From positions 822,283,503 to 822,347,502 of the forward strand of contig CM062819.1 in assembly GCA_031772625.1 (NCBI GenBank): DNA of 64,000 bases. The letters are read 5' to 3'. Below, piece by piece: positions 23,325-34,146 of the stretch. The notes beneath the pieces are model-generated. The model saw only the letters and a list, made by a program, of their open reading frames with translations. It was not told the origin of the DNA and ran no database searches. The translations under genes and the position numbers were made by a program. Source of the stretch: Pinus tabuliformis (taxonomy: Eukaryota; Streptophyta; Pinopsida; Pinales; Pinaceae). How positions within the stretch are numbered: position 1 is the first letter of the stretch; each line of letters begins with the position of its first letter.

Positions 23325-26300
23325 CCCTCCCTTAATGCTCAATCTATTTACAACACCAATAGACCCGCGAAATTTTACAAATTTATCAGGACCAAGAGGC
23401 TTGGTAAAAATATCGGCGGGCTGCTCTGTGGTGGGAACATAGTGCAACTGAACTGAGCCGTCTTCAACCAGCTGTCGAATGTAGTGGCAGTGAGTTTCCA
23501 CATGCTTTGTTCGTTCATGAAAGACAGGATTCTTGGCAAGTTTGAGCACTCCCTGATTATCACAAAACAAAGAAGTAGGCCCTGTCTGAAAAACATGCAT
23601 ATCTGCAAGCATACGACGAAGCCAAACTGCCTCACAGGCGGCCTTAACTGCTCCCCGATACTCTGCTTCTGTTGAGGAGAGAGCCACAACCTGTTGCTTC
23701 TTACTAGTCCAAGTAACAGCTCCAGATCCTAGACTAAACACATACCCAGCTGTAGATTTACGGTCATCAACCGAACCGGCCCAGTCAGAGTCAGTGTAGC
23801 CACTGAGAATAGAAGTGGAGCTGTGAGTATATAAGAGGCCATAATCAGAAGTACCACGCACATATCGTAGCACCCGCTTTGCTGCTATCCAATGATCAGC
23901 TTTAGGAGCTGACATAAAGCGAGAAATGTAGCTTACTGCAAAACTGATGTCAGGTCTGGTAGCAGTAAGATAGATGAGACTGCCCACTAATTGCCTGAAT
24001 AGAGTTTCATCCACAAGAGGAGAGGATGACTGTGCTGAAAGTTTGAGCCCTGGTTCCATAGGAGTCGTGGCCGGTTTGCAATCCTGCATTCTGAACCTTT
24101 CCACAAGATTTTTGGCATACTTGGACTGAGAAAGAAAGATCTGATTTTCAGTCTGCCACACTTCAACCCCCAGACAGTAATGAAGAAGTCCCAAGTCTGT
24201 CATCTCAAAAGTTCTGCATAGATCTTGTTTGATCCCATGGATCAAATGTGCAGAGCTGCCAGTAATGATAAGATCATCCACATAGACAACTACAAACAAG
24301 ATATCATCATCAGTATGCTTGATATACAAGTTTGCATCAGATGGACTCCTCTGAAAACCTTGATTTGTCAGATACTGATCAATTTTTATGTACCAAGCCC
24401 GAGGAGCTTGTTTCAATCCATAGATTGCTTTAACTAACCGACACACTTTCTGTTCTTGACCAGCAACCTTGAATCCTGGAGGCTGCGTCATGTAGACTTC
24501 TTCTTGGAGATCACCATTTAGGAAAGCACTTTTTACATCCATCTGATGAACTTTCCAATTGAACTGAGCTGCTAGGGCAAGCACAAGCCTGATAGTACTC
24601 ATCTTGGCTGTAGGAGCAAAAGTCTCCTCATAGTCGATGCCTTCCTGCTGTGAAAATCCTCGAGCCACAAGCCGAGCTTTATACTTGTCTAAGGTTCCAT
24701 CAGCTTTGTATTTGACTTTATACACCCATTTGCAGCCTATGGGTTTTTTGTCTGCGGGAAGATCAGAAAGAGCCCATGTGTGATTCTTCTGAAGACTCTG
24801 AAATTCTGCTTCCATAGCCTGTTCCCACTCAGATATACCCTTAGCTTCTGAATATGTTTGAGGCTCAAAAGTACTGTGAAGGTTAGCCATAAGAGCAAAA
24901 TTGACTGTAGACTGTTGTCTGTTCTTATGCCTAGAAGTTCTACCTTCAAGGAGCTCATCATCCCGGAGATCACCTATGGTTTTAGCCCACCATTTTGGCC
25001 GAAGAGAAGAAGAACCAATATCAGGATTAGAGGGACCAATATCAGGAGGAAGAGAAGCAGGCTCAAGAGCAATAGGGACAGCAGGAGGGGGATTAGCTTC
25101 TGGAGGAAGCTCAGATAGAGTAGTATCAAATCTTGATGCTACATCATCCCTCCCATCAGATGGACTGACTGGAAGAAGAACACTGTGAGGCGGATCCTCA
25201 GAACGCTGCTCAGAAGAAGAAGACTGAAAGAATCCTCTGTCTTCATCGAATACTACATCTCGACTGAAGCTAAGTCGACCAGTGGCTATATCTATCAGCC
25301 TATAAGCCTTGTGATGATCACTGTATCCTGTCATCATGAGTTTCTGACTTTTGGAATCCAACTTAGATCGCTTAGCAGATGGAATCCAAACATATGCAAC
25401 TGAGCCAAAAACTTTGAGATGACTGATCTTAGGCTTACGACCAGACCACACTTCTTCAGGAGTCTTCCCTTTAACAGCCTGAGTAGGGGATCGGTTAAGA
25501 AGGTAAACAACAGTAAATACTGCTTCAGCCCAGAATTTGTTTGGAACACTCCGGTGTTGTAACATGGAACGAGCCATTTCAACAACCGTGCGATTGCGAC
25601 GCTCGACAACACTGTTCTGCTGGGGAGTGTAAGGTGTGGTGAATTGACGTTTGATGCCATGAATATCACAGAAGTTGGCAAAAGCTGAGGAACAAAATTC
25701 CCCCCCATTGTCGGTCCTAAGGGTCATGATATTACAACCAGATTCTTTTTCAACTAAAGTTTTAAACTTTTGAAAGGTACTAAGAGCATCAGATTTATTT
25801 TTTAAAAAATACACCCACATCTTTCGACTGAAGTCATCTACAATAAGTAAAAAGTATTTGCAAGCAGTTATAGAAGCTGTATTCATAGGACCACAAATAT
25901 CAGCATGAAGTAACTGAAGTACCTGGGATGCGCGCCAAGATTCTCCATTTTTGAATGACGACCGATGTTGCTTTCCCGCTTGACAGGCGCTGCATACCCC
26001 CAACTGCTGAGTCTGAATATCAGGTAATCCTGACACAAGTCCCTCCCGAGAGAGCTGAGAGAGATACTGCATATTGAGATGCCCATATCGCTGATGCCAT
26101 AGAGTACTGATGGGAGAGACACGAGCTGCTAGTGCCACTTTTGGAAAGTCACCGGTGTCAAGTAGCCTGTATAGACCATGGTCCTCGAGGCCAGTAGCAA
26201 CTGTCAGACTGGTCTCCCTGTCAATGATGGAGCACTTGTGTGCACTGAACATAACATCAAGCTGAGGAGAATTCCTCATAATCTGACTGACAGAGAGCAG

Positions 26301-27395
26301 ATTAATCTCCATACCAGGAACATAGTATACATTTAGAAATATGAGCGTGCGTCCACCAGACTGAATTTGAACTGTACCCCTGCCAGCAACAGTGTACTTT
26401 TCACCTCCACCAAATACAACTGAATCACTGAAAGGTGAAAAGTCAATAAACCAGTCACGCCTGTGAGAGAAGTGGCGTGATGCACCAGAATCAATGTACC
26501 ATGCAGAGGAAGGAACATGTTCTGAAGACCTTTTAGCCATAAAGGCGTAAAAGGCAGAATCTGTCTGCTCGGAATGTTCTGCAACATTCGCTGTCTGATG
26601 TGACCCTCCCTGTTTCTTTTGTTCAGCAGCAATCCTCTGCCTGCAGTCTTTCTTCATGTGACCGAACTTGTGACAGTAATTACACTGTACACTTTTCTTC
26701 TTGTTAGGATCAAAAGACTGAGATGATCCTCTCTGCTGAAAAGACTGAGAGGACTGATATTTTGCAGCAAATGCATTTTCCAAGGGCACTGATGAAGTAC
26801 CACTACCAAACTGCTGTTTCCACCTATCTTGCTGCAGAAGTTTGGTACATAAATCTGAAAACTTCAGATCAACATTTGTGGTTGTAATGTTGAGTGTTTC
26901 AATGAAGTGTTCATAAGATTTTGGTAGACTCTTCAGGGTAATGACTACCATATCTTCTTCCTCCATGGTCCGACCAATGGCGTCGAGCTGATCTCGAATG
27001 TCTTTAATTTTGTTGAGATGTTCCTGTAAAGACATATGTTCATCCATCATGATGGAGAACAACTGATTTTTGAGAAAAAAAGCTCTGCTTTTATCAGATG
27101 TCTCATGCAATTCTTTCAACTGTTGCCAGATTTCAGCAGCTGTCTTGCCAGAAGGGATCTGTGGTAACTGATCATCAGCTACAGAGAGCTTGAGAAGCAT
27201 AACAGCCTCTCGATTTCGATCATCAAATTTATCTTGATCGGTCCCGGCTGTACCTGGACGAAGCTCTTTGCCCAAAATGAGTTGATCAAGACGCCTGTAC
27301 TCAAAAATGGTCAGCAGTCTTTGTTTCCAAATGTTATAGTTGCTGCCATTAAACCGTTGATTTCCTTCTAACATCAGATTGGTAAGTGTGGCCAT
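23319..27395 (-). CDS. gag-pol: Copia gag-pol polyprotein of G (1358 aa)
   Basis: The start chosen is ATG 27395, in a good context (AAAATGGC); the open frame upstream lacks another ATG. Domains in order are: gag capsid (about 10-190) and zinc knuckle CNYCHKFGHMKKDC (238-251); protease IDSGAS with D302; GAG-pre-integrase (432-482); integrase with D499, D562 and E598; reverse transcriptase with YVDD (1038-1041); and RNase H with D1202, E1243 and D1279, ending in ADIFTKPL. All catalytic residues are present and there is no stop or frameshift. The product would be cut by its own protease, copy RNA inside cytoplasmic particles and insert the cDNA in the nucleus. The last codons are encoded by the polypurine tract, and the TAG stop lies inside the 3' LTR. 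Confidence 0.95.
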   Translation of the reverse strand: MATLTNLMLEGNQRFNGSNYNIWKQRLLTIFEYRRLDQLILGKELRPGTAGTDQDKFDDRNREAVMLLKLSVADDQLPQIPSGKTAAEIWQQLKELHETSDKSRAFFLKNQLFSIMMDEHMSLQEHLNKIKDIRDQLDAIGRTMEEEDMVVITLKSLPKSYEHFIETLNITTTNVDLKFSDLCTKLLQQDRWKQQFGSGTSSVPLENAFAAKYQSSQSFQQRGSSQSFDPNKKKSVQCNYCHKFGHMKKDCRQRIAAEQKKQGGSHQTANVAEHSEQTDSAFYAFMAKRSSEHVPSSAWYIDSGASRHFSHRRDWFIDFSPFSDSVVFGGGEKYTVAGRGTVQIQSGGRTLIFLNVYYVPGMEINLLSVSQIMRNSPQLDVMFSAHKCSIIDRETSLTVATGLEDHGLYRLLDTGDFPKVALAARVSPISTLWHQRYGHLNMQYLSQLSREGLVSGLPDIQTQQLGVCSACQAGKQHRSSFKNGESWRASQVLQLLHADICGPMNTASITACKYFLLIVDDFSRKMWVYFLKNKSDALSTFQKFKTLVEKESGCNIMTLRTDNGGEFCSSAFANFCDIHGIKRQFTTPYTPQQNSVVERRNRTVVEMARSMLQHRSVPNKFWAEAVFTVVYLLNRSPTQAVKGKTPEEVWSGRKPKISHLKVFGSVAYVWIPSAKRSKLDSKSQKLMMTGYSDHHKAYRLIDIATGRLSFSRDVVFDEDRGFFQSSSSEQRSEDPPHSVLLPVSPSDGRDDVASRFDTTLSELPPEANPPPAVPIALEPASLPPDIGPSNPDIGSSSLRPKWWAKTIGDLRDDELLEGRTSRHKNRQQSTVNFALMANLHSTFEPQTYSEAKGISEWEQAMEAEFQSLQKNHTWALSDLPADKKPIGCKWVYKVKYKADGTLDKYKARLVARGFSQQEGIDYEETFAPTAKMSTIRLVLALAAQFNWKVHQMDVKSAFLNGDLQEEVYMTQPPGFKVAGQEQKVCRLVKAIYGLKQAPRAWYIKIDQYLTNQGFQRSPSDANLYIKHTDDDILFVVVYVDDLIITGSSAHLIHGIKQDLCRTFEMTDLGLLHYCLGVEVWQTENQIFLSQSKYAKNLVERFRMQDCKPATTPMEPGLKLSAQSSSPLVDETLFRQLVGSLIYLTATRPDISFAVSYISRFMSAPKADHWIAAKRVLRYVRGTSDYGLLYTHSSTSILSGYTDSDWAGSVDDRKSTAGYVFSLGSGAVTWTSKKQQVVALSSTEAEYRGAVKAACEAVWLRRMLADMHVFQTGPTSLFCDNQGVLKLAKNPVFHERTKHVETHCHYIRQLVEDGSVQLHYVPTTEQPADIFTKPLGPDKFVKFRGSIGVVNRLSIKGGY
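23325..23337 (-). other. Polypurine tract of G
   Basis: The minus strand reads TTAAGGGAGGG directly before the LTR start TATTAG. It overlaps the last codons of the polyprotein. Confidence 0.85.
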
Positions 27396-28823
27396 TTTCA
27401 CAAAGAGAATACAAAAGTATGACACACAAGAACAATGTAGCTGACTGCTTATGCTGGTGAAAATTTAAAGAACGGACTTTCAGCTGTCTAAAACAATAGT
27501 AATACTGCTAATACAGTTCTGATAATACAGTTTGCCACAAGAAAATGCCGGTCTACCATAAGAGTATACTGATGCAATAAACAGATGTCACAGGTCTGAG
27601 TTTGTAATGAAGACTGTCAGGATCACAAGAGAAAAAAAATTCCGCTGATTGGTAACCCACTGCCGGCAACCAGAACCATACATACAGCAAATACAAAATT
27701 TGAAATACGGACCCACATATGCTGTCTCAGTTTCACGTTTACACTGCTGGCAAATACCACGGATACATTGGCCCACAAAACAAATACGCAGATCTGAAAC
27801 AAATACGATCTATGCTTCCGGCAAACACCACGGATGTATTGGCCCACGTGAGCTTCACGTCACGTCTCAGGTATATACGTCTCAGGTATATACGTGTTTG
27901 AAAGATACACAGGTGCTGATAACGCGAAAGGTCGCAGGTTCGAGTTTTGTATCCACGGATTTGGAAATATATATAACGGGTTTCAAATGTATCCACGGAA
28001 TGAACCACGGTTTTCAAGTATCCACGGGTCTGCAGTATATATCCACGGGTTTCAAGAAATATATATTAACCACCTGCGAGATTTGTATCCACGGATTTTT
28101 GAAATATATATAACAGGTTTCAAATGTATCCACGGAATGAACCACAGTTTTCAAATATGTATTCACGGGTCGGCAGAATATATCCACGGGTTTCAAAAAA
28201 ATATATATTAACCACGGGTTTCAAATATCTATCCACGGGATTGAAATATCAAGACGCCTGTAGTGATATCCTCCTCTTATCTCATAGCATAGCGGACATC
28301 AAAAAATAGGGTGCATTTCCATCCACGGGATTTTGACAGAGTTGAAATAAAAACCACGGGATTTTGACAGAGTTGAAATAAAAACCACGATTTTGAAACC
28401 ACGATTTTGCCTGCAGATCGAATTTTCAAACCACGACTCTGACTTTCAAAAAAAAATGAGTTTTGAGGGAAGACACCTGGATCACGATTGCTGAGGAATT
28501 CCACGTTGTGGTCGAGTAGCCGCCAGGCGAAGACGAAGATAGCCGGATTCACAATTCCAAGCAAAACTGGTCAGCCAAAAAAAAATTCCGCTCCCATGAA
28601 AACAGTCACCGCCCCAAAGTTATTTTCTTAATAAAAAGATCATGCAAGGGAAGAATCCATTTCTGTATCGAGATGGACGACTGTAAGCTTTTATCACAGC
28701 GAGCAAAGCCGAGGCTAAGACTCAGTGAAGGCTGCCTGGCTTACAGAGGGCTCGACCTTAGAAAGGACTCAAGAGATTACGATGCAGATAGAATTACTGT
28801 TTCAAGAAGAATCTCTTAACCTT
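27396..28823 (-). other. Long 5' leader of G with CCGTGGATAC-type repeats
   Basis: About 1.4 kb of non-coding leader lies between primer site and gag. Two repeat zones are visible. At 27936-28220 a unit of about 140 bases occurs twice, with many CCGTGGAT words on the minus strand. At about 27730-27890 shorter units share the phrase CCACGGAT(A/G)(C/T)ATTGGCCCAC. Short open frames in this area follow the repeats and are not genes. Confidence 0.75.
27936..28220 (-). repeat. Tandem repeat in the leader of G, two units of about 140 bp
   Basis: Unit one (27936-28076) and unit two (28077-28220) share the order TTGTATCCACGGAT, AATGTATCCACGGAATGAAC, ATATCCACGGGTTTCAA and ATATATTAACCAC. Differences are small substitutions and short indels. 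Confidence 0.8.
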
Positions 28824-28835
28824 GCTCTGATACCA
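28824..28835 (-). other. Primer binding site of G
   Basis: The minus strand reads TGGTATCAGAGC, a perfect initiator tRNA-Met complement, directly adjoining the 5' LTR. Confidence 0.95.
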
Positions 28836-29037
28836 TAAAAGAATGTTCAATGAATTAATTCACATGGAGCAAACAGCTCAATGATAATACAAAGATATTT
28901 ACAAGAATAGAAACATCAGGTTTCTATGTAGAATATCGAACAAACAGTTTCATCTAAGAAACTGCTAAAAGAATAAGAATAGAAACATCTAAAAGACTGA
29001 GCATTACTAAATAGAGATATAGAGATATATTCTAATA
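28836..29037 (-). repeat. 5' LTR of G (202 bp)
   Basis: It matches the 3' LTR except at two transitions. The outer end is followed by the TTTTT duplication. Confidence 0.93.
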
Positions 29038-29954
29038 TTTTTAACATTACCATGAAATGGCTCAGGATGTTTGAGAGTGGTTTTGCCCTCATTGGATTTC
29101 ATATGGAGAAAGTAGAATTTTAGATCTCACTCAAAATCTAGCAAATTTATTTGTTTTTCAAGATTTCAGGATTGGGGGGATTGCAATTTTTCCATTGGGT
29201 TTTGTCATGTACTAGGGTATGGAATTTGTATTTAATCAAGAGAACCAAGCCCTCTATGCAGGGGAGACTCCCAATGATCGAGAGCACATAGGGAACTAGG
29301 GTATGGAAATTGTATTTAATCAAGAGAACTAAGGTCGTTCGACTATGTAGGAGGAGACTCCCAATCAAGCACGAGACAAGAAATTAGAAATTTCTCGTGG
29401 TTGATTTTGGATATTGCTATTTTCATTATGTGATCATTCATGAGTAAATGTGATGTAAATTTAGAGACCTATAGTTTATGCATTGACAATTGACGATTTA
29501 ATCATAATGTAATAAATTAGAATGTATCATATATGCTTTATGATTGCACATATTTCTTAAATGTCCTAATATATATATATATATATATATTGCGTTTCCC
29601 CGTTTCCAAAATTTTGGGGGGTCACGTTTCGTACCCGTGCCCGTCAAAAACTCGTACGCGTTTCCCTGTTTTGTGCAACCTAGTATCAAATGGATGCATC
29701 AACTTGTTCTGATGAGTGTTTGAGAAATCTCAAACCCATTTGTTATGGCATCTTAGAGAGCTCCAAATGCTTAACAAAAGTCCTTTTCTTTTAAATGTAT
29801 CAAAACTTGAATTCGTCTTTTTGACAAATGCATCTCTTATCACTTGCAAATCGGTTGTTTGCGAATAGATTGGATGCTGAGAAGGAATTATGGAATTGAG
29901 TGTAATACTCATAAACTTGAAAGCAGGAAGCATAAAAATTTAATTTGTACTTAC

Positions 29955-30342
29955 CTGAACTGCTAGCTGATCCCGTGAAGTTGACGATACTGTTGCTGTT
30001 TGCTCCAATTACCCAGGGAGACCAATTCCACCCAACCTGATTGAGCAGAGGCTGGCTGCTCAATCCAGCAAGCTTCTCACAGAAGCCCACTGTCCCGCGT
30101 GCCCAGAACCTCAGTCGGATTAAAGCTCTTCCAATGTCAGACCTCTCTCCCTGCTGAATTCCTTCTCTGGCTTCACTGCTGAACTCCTCCTCTGGCTTCT
30201 CCTCCGTTTCTGCCCCCCGTACTCGGTTCACAATTCCGGTTTTATCCACGGGCTTGGCGGTGGCCGCCCTCCCGCATGCAACCACCGCCTCCCTCCCTGT
30301 TGCCACGCTCTCAGACCGTATGCTTATCCCGTTCCTTATCAT
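29955..30342 (-). CDS. Probable host-gene exon with 3' splice donor, product unknown
   Basis: On the minus strand an open frame starts at ATG 30342 (directly after an in-frame TAA) and reaches a strong donor, TTCAG/GTAAGTAC, after 129 codons plus one base. The exon is much more GC-rich than the flanks. The first 35 residues are basic and Ser/Ala/Gly-rich, like an organelle-targeting sequence. An acidic linker (EEKPEEEF) follows, then a segment with LRFWARGTVGF and WNWSPWVIG. There is faint similarity in spacing to the WxxxRGxxxGF motif of LHC-like stress proteins, but not enough to name it. The next exon would lie at lower coordinates, beyond the hAT at 22782-29683. It could also be a gene fragment. 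Confidence 0.5.
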
Positions 30343-30570
30343 TTAGCTACGGTTTGCCCTTTTGTCCTATTAATGTGTTTTATTTTAGTATTAAGTTTCT
30401 AACTTATTGAATTTGGACTTTACATTTAATATGATTATCATATATCTTTTTATTAATATTATTTAAAATATAAGGTTTATAACTTTATATTAATTAATTA
30501 TTATTATATATATATATATCATTTCTTAACTTTTCTTAACCTTTATAAATGGGTCGTTACATTGAGATAT
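30343..30570. other. Short AT-rich spacer
   Basis: This lies between the possible exon and the LTR at 30571. It is mostly A/T with a small TA run and no gene. Confidence 0.5.
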
Positions 30571-31315
30571 TGTTAGGAAGTTCACCTATAGTTTCTACTT
30601 ATAATCTCTGACTACTATGTATTGTAATACTATTTTGAAATTTCATATTTTTCTTTATGCATCCAACGAGTCTCCCTCATAGGCTTTCTCTGCTATTTTT
30701 GGAACCCAAGAGTAGCTTTCTAAGTGGGGTGCAGTTCCCTAGTTGGAGTTTTCAATACCTGGGAGTTACCTTTGAGGGTGGGTGGTGGCGTTCATGAAGG
30801 GGGTTACAATGCTTCACTAAGGGTGTACTTCTTGGGGGTTACTCATGACTTATGGAGGCACAGCATTTGAGGTTATTGATAGCCTGATTTTTGTAACTCC
30901 TTCCTGCTATTATATAAAGAGAAGAGGGATGCATTAGCTAAACAGTTTGAGAGTTAATGTGTGATTTATCTTTCAGCTGTATGTAGAGCTTGACCATGAT
31001 GCCAAGCTGCTGTAATACTTTCTCTTTCTGCTAATAGAGCTCACGTGATTGCTATTGGAAACTGTGCTTGCTGTCTTAGTTTCCAGATTGCAGATTCATG
31101 TAGATCAGGCCTAATTATTTGCTGTTTTGATCTACTGTACATGATGCTGTGTTTTCATTCTTGAATTGATAGCCTATAATCCATTTAGCTGTTTAGTTAA
31201 AAAATCTTAAAGATTCTGATAGAGACGATTGCTATTACTAGAAGTTCAGTCCTGCTGTTAGGATATTTATTATTTCCTTCAGTGCAAACCTGTGTATCAT
31301 GTGTTAAATTTGACA
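30571..31315 (+). repeat. 5' LTR of a plus-strand copia relic
   Basis: It starts TGTTAGGAAG and ends AATTTGACA, right before a degenerate primer site. A good plus-strand TATA box (TATATAAAG, 30911-30919) sits where expected. No matching 3' LTR is visible. Confidence 0.6.
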
Positions 31316-31327
31316 TGGTATGAGAGT
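31316..31327 (+). other. Degenerate primer binding site
   Basis: TGGTATGAGAGT differs from the canonical TGGTATCAGAGC at two positions and abuts the LTR end. Confidence 0.6.
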
Positions 31328-31779
31328 TGTACAGCTGACGTCTTCCAACAAGGATATGGAGAATGCCATTGCCTGTGAGAGGGAGCTGCTATCAAAGGAT
31401 TTCAGTGGTTGTGATGCCTTGAAATCTCCAGAGTGGAGTGATCTGTGCCTGAGAGAGGCACAAGGACCTGTAAGGGCTTGAACTGGAATGATTGGAGCTG
31501 CTTTATGGGTGAGAGACTCTGTGAGTCTGTTGTTGATGACCATGAGGGATGGTTAATCTGTTTTTGTGAGCCGTGTTTAAGGAGTTGCAGGAATGGCTAC
31601 CTTGAGTCCTTGACAGGTCTCTGTTGTTGATGCCCATGAGGGATGGTTAAATCTGTCTTTGTGAACTGTGTTTAGGAGTTCCAGGAATGTCTACCTTGAC
31701 AGGTCTCCAAGAGAGTGTCCAGATCAAGGTTGCTTCAAACTTCATTTGTGGGAAGTGCAGACTCTAGACTACAAATGCT

Positions 31780-32840
31780 ATGGGAGGAGGTGGACCTTTG
31801 GAGAATAGTTGAAGGGAAAGTGTCAGTTTTGATGGAGCCATAGAAGTTGGTTGACTATTAGAAAAAAATTGCCAGGATGAAGAGGATCATCCTTGATTCT
31901 GTGAAGGACCATTTCATACCTCACATTGCAGGGAAATCACCCAAGGAGATGCATGGAGCATTGACATCGTTGTACTAGAGTGTCAACTTGTCCCAAAGAC
32001 TATCACTGAAGAAAAAACTGACTCATAGGCATATGAGCGAGACAAGCATCATGTCTATCTATTTGATGAAGATTGCCGAGCATAGAAACTAACTCTTTGC
32101 TATTGATATGAGGGTTGAAGATTAAGAGATAGTGCCTATCCCACTAGATGGGTTCTTGAATCTCACTAGCATGGGAAACCTTTGTGGAGGTTGTTTGTGC
32201 ACGTGAACACACTCCAACATTTTAGAAGCTTTCAGCTGATTTTGTGTAGGAAGGGACAAGGTGAGAGACCTCGGCAACAAGAGTTGATGAAGTGCAAGAT
32301 CTAGCATTCATTACGAAGATGAAGAAAGGTGGGAACAAGAAAGTAGATCCCAAGAAGGGTAAGGAAGAATTAGGTTATTTGTGTCATTTGGAGAAGGGCC
32401 TAAGCCTTGTAACATGTTTTGGATGTCACAAGAGGGGACATTATGCAAGCCAATGTACAAAAAAGAAGGATAAGCAACAAAAAAAGGCATTTGCAGGGTG
32501 TGTAGAAGCTATAGTGGATAAGTTGACATCCTAGTTGGAGACATCCTTCATAATTTCTTGTTTGCTCCCTATTATCAGTTTTGTGTTCACTAGTATGTAG
32601 ACAGTGGTGTGTCCAGACACATGACATTTAATTGGAATTATCTTTAGTGAGTTTCTGGAGCAAGAAGGAGGCATGCAAGTAGAGTTGCGCAATGCTGCAA
32701 CATATCCAAGACTAGAATAGGAACCATCTCTTTTTGAATGCCCTTAGGTGATGTTCTTGATTTGACTAAAGTTTTGTTTGCTTATAGTTTGACAAAAGAT
32801 ATTCTTTTAGTTCCTTTGGTCGTGCTCATGGAGGGTTTGT
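31780..32840 (+). pseudogene. gag: Copia gag and protease relic
   Basis: Plus-strand frames with many stops give a gag capsid segment (ILDSVKDHFIPHIAGKSPKEM near 31890). A zinc knuckle with all four ligands, CFGCHKRGHYASQC, follows near 32420. A protease remnant (YVDSGVSRHMTFN) lies near 32600. Copia homology stops at about 32840. It is the oldest-looking copia on this strand and cannot be functional. Confidence 0.75.
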
Positions 32841-33205
32841 AGGGGCATCTCGGCTCCTTCAGTCTTTGACCATCTCTCCAAAACGCCTTCCTCCATTTAG
32901 TTTCTCCCTTTATGGACCAACTCATCTCTTACCGACTTGGCAAAAACTGAATCAAGCCATTAGAGAGGATATCTACAGATTATACATCCAAGTCACTTGG
33001 ACATTCCCTTTGGTGAGCCTTGGCTCAAAGATGTCCTTCTACCTAGAGCATCTTTTGGAGCTACAGGATGGCCTCATTGTTTGCCTCCCTTATACTCGCA
33101 AGCATTGGATGCACTCACTCAAGATCCCACCACTGGGACATCGTTGATTTGGGTCCCATCGACTTCAGGTAGAGACAAAATCACCATATACCACAATCTA
33201 ATAAG
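32841..33205. other. Unidentified DNA, left flank of the tandem array
   Basis: There is no copia homology. One plus-strand frame (from about 32965) stays open to the array insertion site and continues across the rejoined target into 53022-53093, about 105 codons in all, including PFGEPWLKDVLLPRASFGAT. I do not recognise it. It ends with ATAAG, the target duplication of the array. Confidence 0.4.
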
Positions 33206-34146
33206 TGTTAAATTATGGTATGTTCTATGCTAAGCGCAATTTACTTCTTTTCTTCTTATTAGCCACAGATTAACAATCACATATACGTTAAGTAAAGTGC
33301 AGATAGAACATTAAACGATCAACAGAAAACAAGCCAAGACAAGAGACACAAGATGTGGCGGCTAGCCAGGGACAAACCCCAATGCGGGGAAACCCTTTGA
33401 TCAAATATTCTTTTATCTTTTCAATAGTTCTGCAGAGAGAAATAGTACAAAATCAGAATTCTGTAATTTTATATCAGTAGAGGCAAACCCTAGATCAGCA
33501 AAGTCAAACTTGGTCAAATGAGTTGAAATTGACCTCCAATATGCTTGGTCAATTTACTGTCAACTAGCCCTCGAACAGTCTAAAGAAACAACCCTTGAAC
33601 AACCCCAGAAACACAACCAAACTTCTGTTGACTGAAGTCAACTTGCTGCCCAAAACTAGGGCAATCAACGCTGGTCAAACCTGTTGACGGATTGCCTCGA
33701 TTTTTGTGCCAAAATCTGCGGCCTGGCTAGGAGAGGCAGCCACACCAAAACCGCACCCTTGATGAGTCAACGCTTGGTCAACGCAGGTGAAAGATACCTT
33801 TAGCTGCGTCTACATCCTTCTTCCCACGTGTGAGCTGCTCCTTGTATAACCCAAAGCTAAGGAGAGAGAGAGAAGAATGAGTGAGATGAGATGATGAGAA
33901 AATGAATCAACCTCTCTTGTATTTATATGATCCATTGGGCATGTGTGCAACACATTTAACTGCTGGCCAACCTTGACAATTTGTGTAGTAAATACAAATA
34001 AATTCATATCTCCATAAATACTTGTCGGAATCGGATGATCTTTAGATCAATCCTACACCTCTCGACAAGAGGAATCTAGGTAAAATATTAGCTGCCATAA
34101 AGGAGGTGACCCACATGGAGTTTGGCCCTAGTTGCCAATTTTAATA
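33206..34146 (-). repeat. Outer 3' LTR of the array (941 bp)
   Basis: It begins TGTTAAATTATGG. The last dinucleotide is TA where the other two copies have CA. A minus-strand TATA box (ATATAAATAC) lies at 33919-33928. The polypurine tract follows at 34147. Confidence 0.9.

Larger units (their letters stand above)
23123..29037 (-). mobile_element. Copia element G, intact, 5915 bp
   Basis: It has two 202-bp LTRs, a perfect primer site, a 1.4-kb leader, one uninterrupted gag-pol frame and a polypurine tract. It is flanked by TTTTT on both sides (23118-23122 and 29038-29042). The LTRs differ at two positions, which indicates a recent insertion. Element ends are TA...TA instead of the usual TG...CA. 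It is the best candidate in the window for an element still able to move and to supply pol to non-autonomous relatives. Confidence 0.93.
22782..29683. mobile_element. Non-autonomous hAT element (about 980 bp) split by copia G
   Basis: The ends are CTAAGTTGCA (left) and TGCAACCTAG (right), imperfect inverted repeats flanked on both sides by a perfect 8-bp duplication, TATCAAAT (22774-22781 and 29684-29691). Removing G and one copy of its duplication leaves about 982 bases with no coding frame. The first 140 bases hold about ten GGAAAC/GTTTCC words and the last 90 hold several more, as in subterminal transposase-binding regions of hAT elements. An internal segment (29041-29110) matches the inverted strand of the hAT at 34511-35729, so the two are related. 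Confidence 0.87.

Noticed and set aside
23319..27395. Endogenous virus (reverse transcriptase with YVDD)
   Set aside because: Integrase precedes reverse transcriptase and no envelope, movement or coat protein genes are present. This is Ty1/copia order.
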